NCBI GenBank assembly: GCA_963847235.1
Contig: CAWJYU010000014.1
Coordinates: forward strand, 1-64,000
Length of the DNA stretch: 64,000 nucleotides
DNA from: JACDAN01 sp963847235
GTDB taxonomy: Bacteria > Actinomycetota > Thermoleophilia > Gaiellales > Gaiellaceae
Direction: 5' to 3'
Each line of letters opens with the position of its first letter. Positions within the stretch are counted from its first letter, which is position 1. Under the pieces are notes generated by a model. That model worked only from the letters and a program-made list of their open reading frames with translations. It had not been told where the DNA came from and did not search any database. The translations under genes were made by a program, and so were the position numbers. Below are positions 47,074 to 56,004 of this stretch, piece after piece.

Positions 47074-47861
47074 GCGAGAAGATCCGGCTCGGCGGCATGG
47101 CGCTCGCCAACGGCGTGCTCGTCCACGGGCCGAATGCGTGGGCCTGCGCCGTGCGGACACCGGACGGCGCGCTGCGTGTCGAGTCCGACTTCAAGCGCTT
47201 CCGGGCGGCGAACGTCGGGAAGCCGTTCCTGCGCGGCCCGGCCCGTGTCGCGGAGATCTTCGCGCTTCTGCCTGAGGTGCGCCGGCGGGTGCCGGAGGCG
47301 CGCTTCCCCTTCGAACGGCCCGTCGTCCTGGCGGCGATGGTCGGAGGCGCGGTCTTCACGCACGTCGTGCGCGGCTCCGGGCGTCTCGGTCCGGCGGCCA
47401 AGGAGCTGATCGCCGGCTTCGCGTCGCTCGCGCCGGCGGCGATCGCTCTCCGGGGCTCTGCGCTCGCCGCCTACCACGGCGCGGAGCACATCTCGATCGG
47501 GACGTACGAGCACGGCGAGCCCCGCGCGAAGGAGCACGAGCGCTGCGGCACGCACCTCGTCGGCCCGCTGATCGTGACGATGGCTGCCGGAAACGCGCTC
47601 GCCGCCAAGGCGCCTGCGCACATGCGGCCGACCGCCCGGGCAGCCGCGTCCGTCGGCGCGCTCGCGGCGGCGACCGAGGTCTTCAACTGGATGTCCAGGA
47701 ACCCCGAGCGGCGGCTCTCGAAGCTCCTCGCCCGGCCGGGGCACGAGCTCCAGCACCGGCTCGCGACGGCCGAGCCGACGACTGAGCAGCTGGAAGTCGC
47801 GGAGGCCGCGCTCGCCGCCTGCCTGCGGCTCGAGGAGGCTGCCGATGGCGGTCGAGACTAG
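47070..47861 (+). CDS. DUF1385 membrane protein (YqhQ-like)
   Basis: 263 residues, starting GTG 47,070 in the M20 stop. IRLGGMALANGVLVHGPNAW at the N-terminus, AAYHGAEHISIGTYEHGEP with the invariant YHGAEH, RCGTHL and three to four weak hydrophobic segments. Biochemical role unknown. Confidence 0.8.
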   Translation: MSEKIRLGGMALANGVLVHGPNAWACAVRTPDGALRVESDFKRFRAANVGKPFLRGPARVAEIFALLPEVRRRVPEARFPFERPVVLAAMVGGAVFTHVVRGSGRLGPAAKELIAGFASLAPAAIALRGSALAAYHGAEHISIGTYEHGEPRAKEHERCGTHLVGPLIVTMAAGNALAAKAPAHMRPTARAAASVGALAAATEVFNWMSRNPERRLSKLLARPGHELQHRLATAEPTTEQLEVAEAALAACLRLEEAADGGRD

Positions 47862-48927
47862 AGGCAAGCGGCTCCCGCCCGACATCTTCGACCTGCCGGT
47901 CGAGAAGATCCGCGAGGGCTACTACACGGACGAGTACTTCAACCGCACGCGCCAGGTGCTGCTCGAGGACGACCGTCATCCGCGGGTCGTGATGCAGGTG
48001 TTCCAGAAGAAGGAGGCGCTCCTCGCCGGCATCGACGAGGCGATCGCCGTTCTCAAGCTCTGCTCCGACGACTGGGAGGGCCTGACGGTCCACGCGCTGT
48101 ACGAAGGCGACCCGATCTCCCCCTGGGAGACGGTGATGACGATCGAAGGCGAGTACACGGGGTTCGCCCACCTCGAGACCGTCTATCTCGGCGTCCTTGC
48201 CCGCAGGACGATGATCGCGACGAACGTCAAGCGGGTCGTCGAGGCGGCGAACGGCAAGCCGATCATCTTCATGCCGGCCCGGTACGACCACCACCGCGTC
48301 CAGACCGGAGACGGGTACGCCGCATACGTCGCCGGCTCGACGATCGGCGCGCCGATCGGGATGACGACTGGAGCGAACACCTCGTGGTGGGGAGGCAGCG
48401 CGATCGGCACCGTGCCGCACTCGCTGATCTCGTCGTACGGCGGGAACACGGTGCTCGCGGCGACGAAGTTCGCAGAGCACATGGATCCCGACGTCAACAT
48501 CGTCGTGCTCGTGGACTTCGAGAACGACTCCGTTCGCACGGCGCTCGAGGTCGCCCGGGCGCTCGGCGACCGGGTCTGGGGAGTACGGCTCGACACCTCC
48601 CGCTCGCTCGTCGACAAGTCGCTCTGGCACGAGCTGGGCGACTTCGACCCGCGTGGCGTCAACGACCGGCTCGTCTTGAAGGTGCGGGATGCGCTCGACC
48701 GGGACGGCTTCGAGCGGATCAAGATCGTCGTCTCCGGCGGGATGAACGCCGAGCGCATCCGTGAGTTCGAGGAGAAGCGCGTGCCGGTGGACTCCTACGG
48801 CGTCGGCTCGGCACTGATCCGCGGCGAGAACGACTTCACGGCCGACGTGGTCCTCACGGACGGCAGGCCGAGCGCCAAGGTCGGCCGCTGGTACCGGCCG
48901 AACCCGCGGCTCGAGCTGGTCGAGTAG
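47845..48927 (+). CDS. pncB: nicotinate phosphoribosyltransferase
   Basis: Makes nicotinate mononucleotide from nicotinate and PRPP in NAD salvage. 360 residues, the shorter archaeal-type form. YYTDEYFNRTRQVLLED, the active-site His in ARYDHHRVQTGDGY, MTTGANTSWWGGSAIGTVPH, VDFENDSVRTALEVARALGD, VVSGGMNAERIREF and YGVGSALIRGENDFTADVV. Close to a nicotinamidase-like hydrolase gene. Confidence 0.87.
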   Translation: MAVETRGKRLPPDIFDLPVEKIREGYYTDEYFNRTRQVLLEDDRHPRVVMQVFQKKEALLAGIDEAIAVLKLCSDDWEGLTVHALYEGDPISPWETVMTIEGEYTGFAHLETVYLGVLARRTMIATNVKRVVEAANGKPIIFMPARYDHHRVQTGDGYAAYVAGSTIGAPIGMTTGANTSWWGGSAIGTVPHSLISSYGGNTVLAATKFAEHMDPDVNIVVLVDFENDSVRTALEVARALGDRVWGVRLDTSRSLVDKSLWHELGDFDPRGVNDRLVLKVRDALDRDGFERIKIVVSGGMNAERIREFEEKRVPVDSYGVGSALIRGENDFTADVVLTDGRPSAKVGRWYRPNPRLELVE

Positions 48928-48955
48928 CGCGCGGGAGGCTGTAACCTGCGCCGCC

Positions 48956-49529
48956 GTGGCCGAGGTTCTCCTTTTCCACCACGCGCAGGGGCTGACCCCG
49001 GGGATCATCGCGTTCGCGGACGAGCTCCGCGCCGCGGGACACACGGTTCACGCTCCTGACCTCTACGACGGCAACACCTTCGCCGAGCTCGACAAGGGCA
49101 TCGGCTACGCCAAGGAGGTCGGGTTCGACACGATCCTCGAGCGCGGCCGGCTCGCGGCCGAAGGCCTGCCTGACGAGCTGGTCTACGCGGGGTTCTCGCT
49201 CGGCGTGATGCCTGCGCAGATGCTGGCCCAGACGCGTCCGGGTGCCCAAGGGAGCCCTGTTCTTCTCGGCCGCCCTGCCACCGTCCGAGTTCGGTGGCTC
49301 GTGGCCGGACGGCGTCCCGCTCCAGATCCACCTGATGGAGGACGACGAGTGGGCGATGGAAGACCTCCCCGCCGCCCGCCAGCTCGCCGACGAAGTGGAC
49401 GGCGCGGAGCTGTTCCTCTACCCCGGCGACCGGCACCTGTTCACCGACAACAGCCTGCCGGACTACGACGAGGACGCCGCGGCGCAGGTCAAGCAGCGCT
49501 CGCTCAGCTTCCTCGACGACGCCGGCTAG
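48956..49529 (+). CDS. dienelactone hydrolase family protein
   Basis: About 190 residues after bridging one extra base near 49,240. LLFHHAQGLTPGIIAFADEL, nucleophile elbow YAGFSLGVMPAQ (Ser where classical dienelactone hydrolases have Cys), then GALFFSAALPPSEFG, an acid near MEDDEW and His in PGDRHLFTDN. A small alpha/beta hydrolase of unknown substrate. Confidence 0.82.
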
Positions 49530-49538
49530 CCGCTCGCG

Positions 49539-50559
49539 TCAGCCGACGAGGGCCGGAATCCCCGGCCAGCTCTCGATCGGCTCGGTCGAGCGCACGACGT
49601 GCATGCCGGCCGCGGCGAACCGCTCGAAGGCGGCGTCCGCCTGCTCGGTGTAGTCGAAGCCCGGCACGACGACCGGGGAGGTGCAGTCCTCGAGGAGGTA
49701 CGTGCGAGGGGCCAGGGCCGGAACCCGCTCGTCGTCTCCGTCGAGCAGGTCGTCGATCGTCCAGGCGACGCAGTGGCTCTTCGCCTGCCCGGCCACGACG
49801 ATCGCGTCGTAGGTGTACAGCTGCTCGATCAGGAGGTCGTTCCTGCCCGCGATCGTCTCGCCGTCCGGGCCGTCCGTGATCTCCGGGCCGAACATCGAGT
49901 AGTGCTCGGTGCGCGGGTTGTCGCCCTTCACCTGGAACGCCGGCTGGCTCGAGCGCGCGATCGTGTGGAAGAAGACCGCCTCCTCGACGGCCGAGACCAG
50001 CGCGTGGCCGACGCCGCCGAGCATCGCGTGGTAGGGCCAGATCGTGAGCGTGTACTTCCTGCTCTCCTCGAGCTTGCGCGTGTAGTCGACGAGCTGGCGC
50101 TCGCGCGTAGTCCGCGTCGATCCCGGTGCTCTCGACGGCCGCAGGGTTGATCCTCCAGCGTCTCGTTCGCGCGTCCTCGGCCGTGATGTGCGTGTACGGC
50201 TCCGGGTGCCGTCCCTCGTCGTCGACGAGCCAGATCGGGTGGAAGATCTGCATCGCCCGGTGGGAGTCGAGGGTCGGGATGACCGCCGTGATCGTGCCGA
50301 GGTTTCGGTAGAGGAACTCGCAGAGCCGGGCGTTGTCGTGCTCCGCGCCGGGGACGTAGAGCTCGAAGCCGGGGATGCAGAACGTGTTCTGCACGTCGAC
50401 GGCGACGAGGCAGATCCGAAAGCCGTCCTCGAGCGCCGGACGGAGGCGGTGCTCCTCGGCCCAGGCCTGGGCGTCGAGCGCGCGCTGGTCGTACGGGACA
50501 TGCCAGACCTCTCCCGTGCGAGCCGGGTCGAAATGCGGAGGGACCGGGAGCTCGGCCAC
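49539..50559 (-). CDS. isochorismatase-family cysteine hydrolase, nicotinamidase-like
   Basis: About 339 residues, much longer than PncA (about 210), with one frame change near 50,108. Catalytic triad of the family: Asp in CLVAVDVQNTFC, Lys replaced by His/Met at IWPYHAMLGGVG (family IWPxHC or K), and Cys in VVAGQAKSHCVAWTIDDLL. The metal-site region HRAMQIFHP resembles DSH..IHFxH. Proximity to pncB supports nicotinamide deamidation; other amides are possible. Confidence 0.75.
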
Positions 50560-50609
50560 GCGGTCAGTGTGCCCTACAGGGGACCGGACTTGCTGCCGAT
50601 AGCAGGACC

Positions 50610-52130
50610 ATGCCGTTTGAGGTGGGGGAGCTGCTGCGCGAGATCGGGGACATCGCCTTCGTCTGGCTCCCGATCATCATGTTCGCGCTGATCATCTACC
50701 TGCTCTGGCGCAGCCTCTCGCTGATGCCGCGGGTGAAGACGACGCAGGTCAAGACGACCTCGCGGACCTCGGTCACCTGGGAAGAGGTCGCCGGCCTCGA
50801 CGAGGCCAAGAAGGAGCTGCGCGAGGTCGTCGACTTCCTTCGCCACCCGAAGCGCTTCTCTCGATTGGGCGCCCGCGTCCCGAAGGGCATCCTGCTCTAC
50901 GGCCCTCCCGGCACCGGGAAGACGCTGCTTGCGAAGGCGGTGGCCCAGGAGTCCGGCGCGAGCTTCTACTCGCAGAGCGCCTCGGCGTTCGTCGAGATGT
51001 TCGCCGGCCTCGGAGCCGCACGCATCCGCAAGCTCTTCGAGCAGGCGCGGAGCGACGCGCCGGCGATCGTGTTCATCGACGAGCTGGACGCGGTCGGCAT
51101 GAAGCGAAGCGGCGCGAGCTTCACCCGCGAGCACGACCAGACGCTCAACCAGCTGCTCGTCGAGCTCGACGGCTTCAGCGGGTCGGAGGGCCAGGTGATC
51201 GTCATGGCCGCCTCGAACCGCCTGGGGGACCTCGACCCCGCTCTGCTCCGCCCCGGCCGCTTCGACCGTCAGATCCTCGTCTCTCCGCCTGATCTCGCCG
51301 GACGCGAGGAGATCCTCGGCGTGCACACGCGCGGCAAGCCGCTTTCGCCGGACGTCGACCTCCACCTCGTCGCCCGCCAGACGGCAGGCCTGACCGGCGC
51401 CGACCTGGCCAACGTCGCGAACGAGGCCGCGATCTTCGCCGGCCGGGAAGAGCGCGACGACATCTCGCAGTCGAACTTCGAGGCCGCGATGGAGCGCGTC
51501 GTCGCCGGGCTTCAGCAACCGCGCATCGTCACCGAGAAAGAGCGTCGCATCCTCGCCCACCACGAGGCCGGGCACGCCGTGATGGCGTACCTGATGGGCA
51601 ACCCGGTGCAGAAGGCGACGATCGTCGCCCGCGGAGACGCACTCGGCTACACGTTCCACCTTCCCGACGAGGATCGCTACCTGCACACGCGCGAGGAGCT
51701 GATCGACTGGATGACGATCGGTCTCGCCGGCCGGGCGGCCGAGCACGTCGTCTTCGGCCGGGTCACGAACGGCGCGGCGAACGACCTCGAGAAGGTCACC
51801 TCGCTGGCCCGCGCGATGGTTTTCGAGTACGGCATGTCCGAAGGCGTCGTCTCACGGACGATGCGCGCGGACAACTACGCGCTCTCGGAGGAGACCAAGC
51901 GCCTTCGCGACAGTGAGCAGGCCAGGCTCACGGACGGCGCCTACGAGGATGCGATCCGCCTGCTCGAGAAGCACCGGTCGGCCCTCGACCGCGTCGCCGG
52001 CGCGCTGCTCGAAAAGGAGACGCTGAACCGGGACGAGATGAACTCGCTGCTCTCCGACGTCGTTCCGGAGTCGCACTCGAGCGACACCGTCGGCACCGTG
52101 CGCGTGCTGCCACAGGTCGAGCAAGGCTAG
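50610..52130 (+). CDS. FtsH-like AAA protease, short form
   Basis: 506 residues against about 640 for FtsH. One membrane helix (FVWLPIIMFALIIYLLW), then directly the AAA domain: VTWEEVAGLDEAKKELREVV, Walker A YGPPGTGKTLLAKAVA, Walker B PAIVFIDELDAVG, ALLRPGRFDRQI. The zinc protease domain has HHEAGHAVMAYL and the third ligand Asp in GAANDLEKVTSLARAMV. The periplasmic domain between two helices is missing, so it cannot sense periplasmic partners as FtsH does. Confidence 0.9.
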   Translation: MPFEVGELLREIGDIAFVWLPIIMFALIIYLLWRSLSLMPRVKTTQVKTTSRTSVTWEEVAGLDEAKKELREVVDFLRHPKRFSRLGARVPKGILLYGPPGTGKTLLAKAVAQESGASFYSQSASAFVEMFAGLGAARIRKLFEQARSDAPAIVFIDELDAVGMKRSGASFTREHDQTLNQLLVELDGFSGSEGQVIVMAASNRLGDLDPALLRPGRFDRQILVSPPDLAGREEILGVHTRGKPLSPDVDLHLVARQTAGLTGADLANVANEAAIFAGREERDDISQSNFEAAMERVVAGLQQPRIVTEKERRILAHHEAGHAVMAYLMGNPVQKATIVARGDALGYTFHLPDEDRYLHTREELIDWMTIGLAGRAAEHVVFGRVTNGAANDLEKVTSLARAMVFEYGMSEGVVSRTMRADNYALSEETKRLRDSEQARLTDGAYEDAIRLLEKHRSALDRVAGALLEKETLNRDEMNSLLSDVVPESHSSDTVGTVRVLPQVEQG

Positions 52131-52190
52131 ATCTCCGCGTTTCTGCGTTCGTTCTGCACGACACTGCCCGGATTGTGCTTGAATGGGCAG

Positions 52191-52946
52191 ATGCTGACCG
52201 AGGAACGACGCGATCAGATTCTCGAACGGCTCGGGCGTGACGGCAAGGTCGTCGCCGCCGACCTGAGCGCCGAGCTCGACGTCTCGCCGGACACCGTGCG
52301 GCGGGATCTGCGCGACCTCGCGGACGCCGGCCTCCTGAGGCGCGTGCACGGCGGGGCGCTGCCGGCCGCCGTCGGCGGTCGGCCGTACGCCGTCCGGCGG
52401 GAGCAGGCCCCCGAGGCCAAGGAGGCGATCGCGCGCGCGACTCGCAGCCTCCTTCGTTCGGGGCAGGTGATCTTCCTCGACGCCGGTACGACCACGCTCG
52501 AGGTCGCCCGGCAGCTTCCGCCGGACCTCGCAGCGACCGTGGTCACGAACAGCCCGCCGATCGCCGTGGCGCTCGCGGAACATCCGGCCGTCGAGGTGAC
52601 GATGCTCGGCGGGAAACTGGCCAAGGACCCTCACGCGGTCGTCGGCGCCGCCACCGTCGAGGCCCTGCGCGCCATACGGGCGGATGTCCTCGTCCTCGGC
52701 GTCTGCAGTCTCCATCCCGAGGTCGGGATCACCGTGATGGACCTCGAGGAGTCGTACGTGAAGCGCGCGATGATCGCGAACGCCGCCGAGGTGGTGGCGG
52801 TGTCCTCGGCCGAGAAGCTCGGATCGGCTGGGCCGTACGTGGTCTCGCCGCTCGACGAGCTGACGCACCTCGTCACCGAGCGGTCGGCGCCGGCGGAGAC
52901 GCTCGTGGACTACCGGGAGCTCGGCATCGAGGTGGTGCTCGCCTGA
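52191..52946 (+). CDS. DeoR-family transcriptional regulator
   Basis: 251 residues. N-terminal helix-turn-helix (TEERRDQILERLGRDGKVV, DVSPDTVRRDLRDLADAGLL, RRVHGGAL) and the ribose-isomerase-like effector domain (VIFLDAGTTTLEVARQL, TVVTNSPPIAVALAEHP, VTMLGGKL). DeoR regulators sense phosphorylated sugars. The next gene starts where this one stops, so it probably controls that transporter-phosphatase. Confidence 0.92.
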   Translation: MLTEERRDQILERLGRDGKVVAADLSAELDVSPDTVRRDLRDLADAGLLRRVHGGALPAAVGGRPYAVRREQAPEAKEAIARATRSLLRSGQVIFLDAGTTTLEVARQLPPDLAATVVTNSPPIAVALAEHPAVEVTMLGGKLAKDPHAVVGAATVEALRAIRADVLVLGVCSLHPEVGITVMDLEESYVKRAMIANAAEVVAVSSAEKLGSAGPYVVSPLDELTHLVTERSAPAETLVDYRELGIEVVLA

Positions 52947-54697
52947 TGCGCTCCCCTCGGGCTGCGATCACGCTCGTCTTCTTCGCCGACGGCCTGCTCG
53001 TCGGGACCTGGGCCGCCCGGATTCCGGCCGTCCAGCGCCAGACCGAGCTCACGAGCGGCAAGCTCGGCCTCGCACTGTTCGCCGCCTCGCTCGGCGCCCT
53101 CGTCGCCATGCCTGCGACCGGCCGGCTGTCGGAGCGGATCGGGAGCCGGCCGGTCGCCATCGCAGCGCTGCTCGGCGGCGGCGCCGCGCTTCTCCTCACG
53201 GCCCTCGCGGGTGGGCTCTTCGGCCTGGCCGCGGCGCTCTTCCTGTTCGGCGCCGGGTTCGGCGGGGTCAACGTGGCCGCGAACGCGCAGGGTCTCGCCC
53301 TCGAGCGGCTCGGCGGCCGCTCGATCCTGTCGTCCTTCCACGCGGCCTTCAGCTTCGGCGGTCTCGCCGGTGCCGGGCTCGGTGCTCTCGCCGCCGCAGG
53401 CGGAATCGATCCGCTGCAGCACTTCGGCGCCACGGCGCTCGTGATCGGCCTGGCGGCGCTGGCCGCCGGCGGCCGGCTCCTGCCGCCGGACGCCGACGAC
53501 CGCAAGCCGTCGCCGATTCTGGTCCGTCCTCCGCGTGCGCTGCTCGTGCTCGGCGCCGCTGCCTTCTTCACGCTGCTCGCGGAGGGAGCCGCCGCCGACT
53601 GGAGCGCGGTCTACCTCTCGGACTCGCTCGGTGCGAGCGCGGCCGTGGCGGCGCTCGGCTACACGGCCTTCTCGCTCGCCATGGCTTCGAGCCGATTGTT
53701 CGGCGATCGGCTCAACGGCCGCCTCGGTCCGGTCGCGCTCGCCCGCGGCGGCGGGCTGCTCGCGGCCTCCGCGCTCGCGCTGGCGCTCGTCACCGGCTCG
53801 ACGGCCGCAGCACTCGTCGGGTTCGCCGCGATGGGCGCAGGCCTCGGCGTCGTCGTGCCCGTGCTCTTCCGTGCGGGCGGGTCGACCCCCGGCGTCTCGG
53901 CCGCCGCAGGCGTTGCGGCGGTGTCGACGATCGGCTGGCTGGGATTCCTCGCGGGCCCGCCCGCGATCGGTGTCGCGGCCGACGCAGTTGGAATGCGCGG
54001 AGCCCTGTCGATCGTGGTCATCGCAACACTGGCGCTCGCTCTCCTCGCCGGAAGCGCTCGCCCGCGGCGCCGCTCCGAGTTCCACGGTCTCCTGTTCGAG
54101 CCCCGTGCGGTCCTGTCGGACATGGACGGCGTCCTCGTCGACTCGTGGACGGCAATCGAGCGGACGTGGAGGAGCTTCGCGGAGCGCCACGGGCTGGATG
54201 CGGAGGTCGTCCTCGACGCAAGCCACGGCCGCCCCACGATCGAGGTGATCCGCGCAGTCGCGCCGCACCTGGATGCGGAGGCCGAGGCGGCTGCAATCGA
54301 CCGGCAGCAGATCGAGGACGTCGACGGCCTGCGTGCCCTCCCAGGCGCGCGGGAGCTCGTGGAGTCGGTTCCCGCCGGGAGGTTCGCCGTCGTCACGTCC
54401 GCGTCGCGGCCGCTGGCCGAGTCACGGCTACGGGCCGCGGGGCTTCCGGTGCCGGACGTCATGGTCACGGCGGACGAGGTCGAGAACGGAAAGCCCGACC
54501 CGGCCGGGTACCTGCGAGCTGCGTGCCTGCTCGGCGTCGACCCGGCGCACAGCGTCGTGCTCGAGGACGCCCCGGCCGGAGTCGAGGCGGGTGTCGCAGC
54601 CGGGATGACGGTGATCGGGGTGCTGACGACCAACTCCGAGAAGGCGCTCCGGAACGCGCACAGCCGTGTGCCGAACCTCGCGGCGCTGCTCCCGTAG
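52946..54697 (+). CDS. MFS transporter fused to a HAD-family phosphatase
   Basis: 583 residues in one frame. Residues 1-370 form about 11-12 helices of an MFS permease (ALFAASLGALVAMPATGRLS, ERIGSRPVAIAALLG). From residue 388 follows a HAD hydrolase: motif I VLSDMDGVLVDSWTAIERTW with both Asp residues, motif II FAVVTSASRP, motif III NGKPDPAGYLRAAC and motif IV VVLEDAPAGVEAG, as in sugar or 2-deoxyglucose-6-phosphate phosphatases. Downstream of a DeoR gene, this suggests dephosphorylation coupled to sugar export (inference). A lost stop through sequencing error is the alternative. Confidence 0.85.
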   Translation: MRSPRAAITLVFFADGLLVGTWAARIPAVQRQTELTSGKLGLALFAASLGALVAMPATGRLSERIGSRPVAIAALLGGGAALLLTALAGGLFGLAAALFLFGAGFGGVNVAANAQGLALERLGGRSILSSFHAAFSFGGLAGAGLGALAAAGGIDPLQHFGATALVIGLAALAAGGRLLPPDADDRKPSPILVRPPRALLVLGAAAFFTLLAEGAAADWSAVYLSDSLGASAAVAALGYTAFSLAMASSRLFGDRLNGRLGPVALARGGGLLAASALALALVTGSTAAALVGFAAMGAGLGVVVPVLFRAGGSTPGVSAAAGVAAVSTIGWLGFLAGPPAIGVAADAVGMRGALSIVVIATLALALLAGSARPRRRSEFHGLLFEPRAVLSDMDGVLVDSWTAIERTWRSFAERHGLDAEVVLDASHGRPTIEVIRAVAPHLDAEAEAAAIDRQQIEDVDGLRALPGARELVESVPAGRFAVVTSASRPLAESRLRAAGLPVPDVMVTADEVENGKPDPAGYLRAACLLGVDPAHSVVLEDAPAGVEAGVAAGMTVIGVLTTNSEKALRNAHSRVPNLAALLP

Positions 54698-54730
54698 CTC
54701 GAGCGGCACTGCCTCGCAGCCCGAGCCCCG

Positions 54731-55150
54731 ATGACTATTCTCGACGCCGTGGAGGCCCTTCGCATCCATCACCTTGGAGTCGCGGTCGAGGACCTCGACG
54801 AGGCCGTCGGGACCTACGAGCGGCTGTTCGGCGGGCGGGTCGAGCATCGCGGCAGGCTCGACGATCAGGGCGTCCAGGCAGTGTCCATGCGCGTCGGCGA
54901 GAGCCGGGTCGAGCTGATGGGCTCGCTCGGCGAGGACACGCCCGTCGGCAAGTTCCTCGCCAAGCGCGGGCCGGGGATGCACCACGTCGCCTACGAGGTG
55001 GACGATCTCCCTGCCGCGCTTCGGCACCTCTCCGACCGGGGCGCCGAGCTCATCGACGAGGAGCCTCGCTCCGGCCTCTTCGGGCTCCAGGTCGCATTCG
55101 TCCATCCCGACGCCGTCCACGGCGTCCTCTCAGAATTGGTGACTCCATGA
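54731..55150 (+). CDS. mce: methylmalonyl-CoA epimerase
   Basis: 139 residues of the VOC (glyoxalase) superfamily. IHHLGVAVEDLDEAVGTYER, VELMGSLGEDTPVGKFLAKR, GPGMHHVAYEVDDL and LFGLQVAFVHPDAVHGVLSE; metal ligands His, Gln/Glu are in place. Interconverts R and S methylmalonyl-CoA in propionate metabolism. No mutase gene is present here. Confidence 0.9.
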   Translation: MTILDAVEALRIHHLGVAVEDLDEAVGTYERLFGGRVEHRGRLDDQGVQAVSMRVGESRVELMGSLGEDTPVGKFLAKRGPGMHHVAYEVDDLPAALRHLSDRGAELIDEEPRSGLFGLQVAFVHPDAVHGVLSELVTP

Positions 55151-55380
55151 GCGCAACCGAAGATCACGTACGGATCGAGATCGGATTCGACGGCACGCAG
55201 ATCATGAGCGCGCTCGTCACGCCCGAGACGGCGGACGAGCTGGAAGCCGCGCTCAAGGGCGGGAACAACGGCTCGGTCGTCCTCGACACCGAGGACGGCC
55301 GGTACACCGTTCCGCTCGCGCGTGTCGTCTACCTCAAGCGCTTCGCGCGCGAGGGCCGGCTCGGCTTCGGCAACGTTTAA
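55147..55380 (+). CDS. small conserved protein, DUF3107-like
   Basis: 77 residues, start ATG 55,147 overlapping the epimerase stop. Beta-rich pattern VRIEIGFDGTQIMSALVTPE, ELEAALKGG, VVLDTEDGRYTVPLARVVYL resembles the small actinobacterial DUF3107 proteins with a type of hydrophobic-binding fold. Function unknown; the family assignment is a resemblance only. Confidence 0.6.
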   Translation: MSATEDHVRIEIGFDGTQIMSALVTPETADELEAALKGGNNGSVVLDTEDGRYTVPLARVVYLKRFAREGRLGFGNV

Positions 55381-55422
55381 GCCGGAAGCCGCACCGGGAA
55401 TCCCCTTGAGGGGTGGGCGAAC

Positions 55423-55995
55423 ATGCGGTTACCGGTCACTCTGAGCGGCGCGCGGCAGAGCGACAACGGTCAGATCCGCGGCCTTGTCGAGCGGGCCCAG
55501 CTTGGCGACCGCTCAGCGCTCGAAGAGCTCTACCTGATCCACTTCGACCGGATCTACAGCTACCTCCACATGAGCGTCGGCAGTCGCCACGACGCGGAGG
55601 ACCTGACGACGCAGACGTTCGTGAAGATGCTCGAGTCGATCGGGCGCTTCCGCTGGAAGTCGGTGCCGTTCTCCGCCTGGCTCTTCCGGATCGCCCACAA
55701 CCTCGCGATGGACCACTTCCGCGCGCGGCGCCGCTGGCAGCCGGAGGAGGAGGTACCGGAGCCGGCCGCGGAGGAGGACTCGGCCGAGGAGCAGGCGCTC
55801 GCGTCCATCGGCGCCGCGAGCCTCCTCGAGCTGATCGCCCAGCTCTCGCCCGAGCAGCGGCAGGTGCTGACGCTCAAGTTCGTCTTCCGCTTCTCGAACG
55901 GCGAGGCGGCGGCGATCCTCGACAAGACCGAGGGCGCGGTCAAGTCGCTCCAGCACCGGGCGCTCGTGTCGCTGCAGAAGCACGTCACGCGCTAG
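55423..55995 (+). CDS. RNA polymerase sigma factor, ECF type
   Basis: 190 residues. Region 2: ALEELYLIHFDRIYSYLH, DAEDLTTQTFVKMLESI, FSAWLFRIAHNLAMDHFRAR. Region 4: LIAQLSPEQRQVLTLKFVF, GEAAAILDKTEGAVKSLQHR. No anti-sigma factor gene is adjacent. The preceding 42 bases include CCCCTTGAGGGG, which could fold over the start region. Confidence 0.92.
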   Translation: MRLPVTLSGARQSDNGQIRGLVERAQLGDRSALEELYLIHFDRIYSYLHMSVGSRHDAEDLTTQTFVKMLESIGRFRWKSVPFSAWLFRIAHNLAMDHFRARRRWQPEEEVPEPAAEEDSAEEQALASIGAASLLELIAQLSPEQRQVLTLKFVFRFSNGEAAAILDKTEGAVKSLQHRALVSLQKHVTR

Positions 55996-56004
55996 AAGTT
56001 CTCC

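Noticed and set aside
52910..54268. Long minus-strand frame opposite the MFS-HAD gene
   Set aside because: Antisense shadow; the plus strand has clear membrane helices and HAD motifs.
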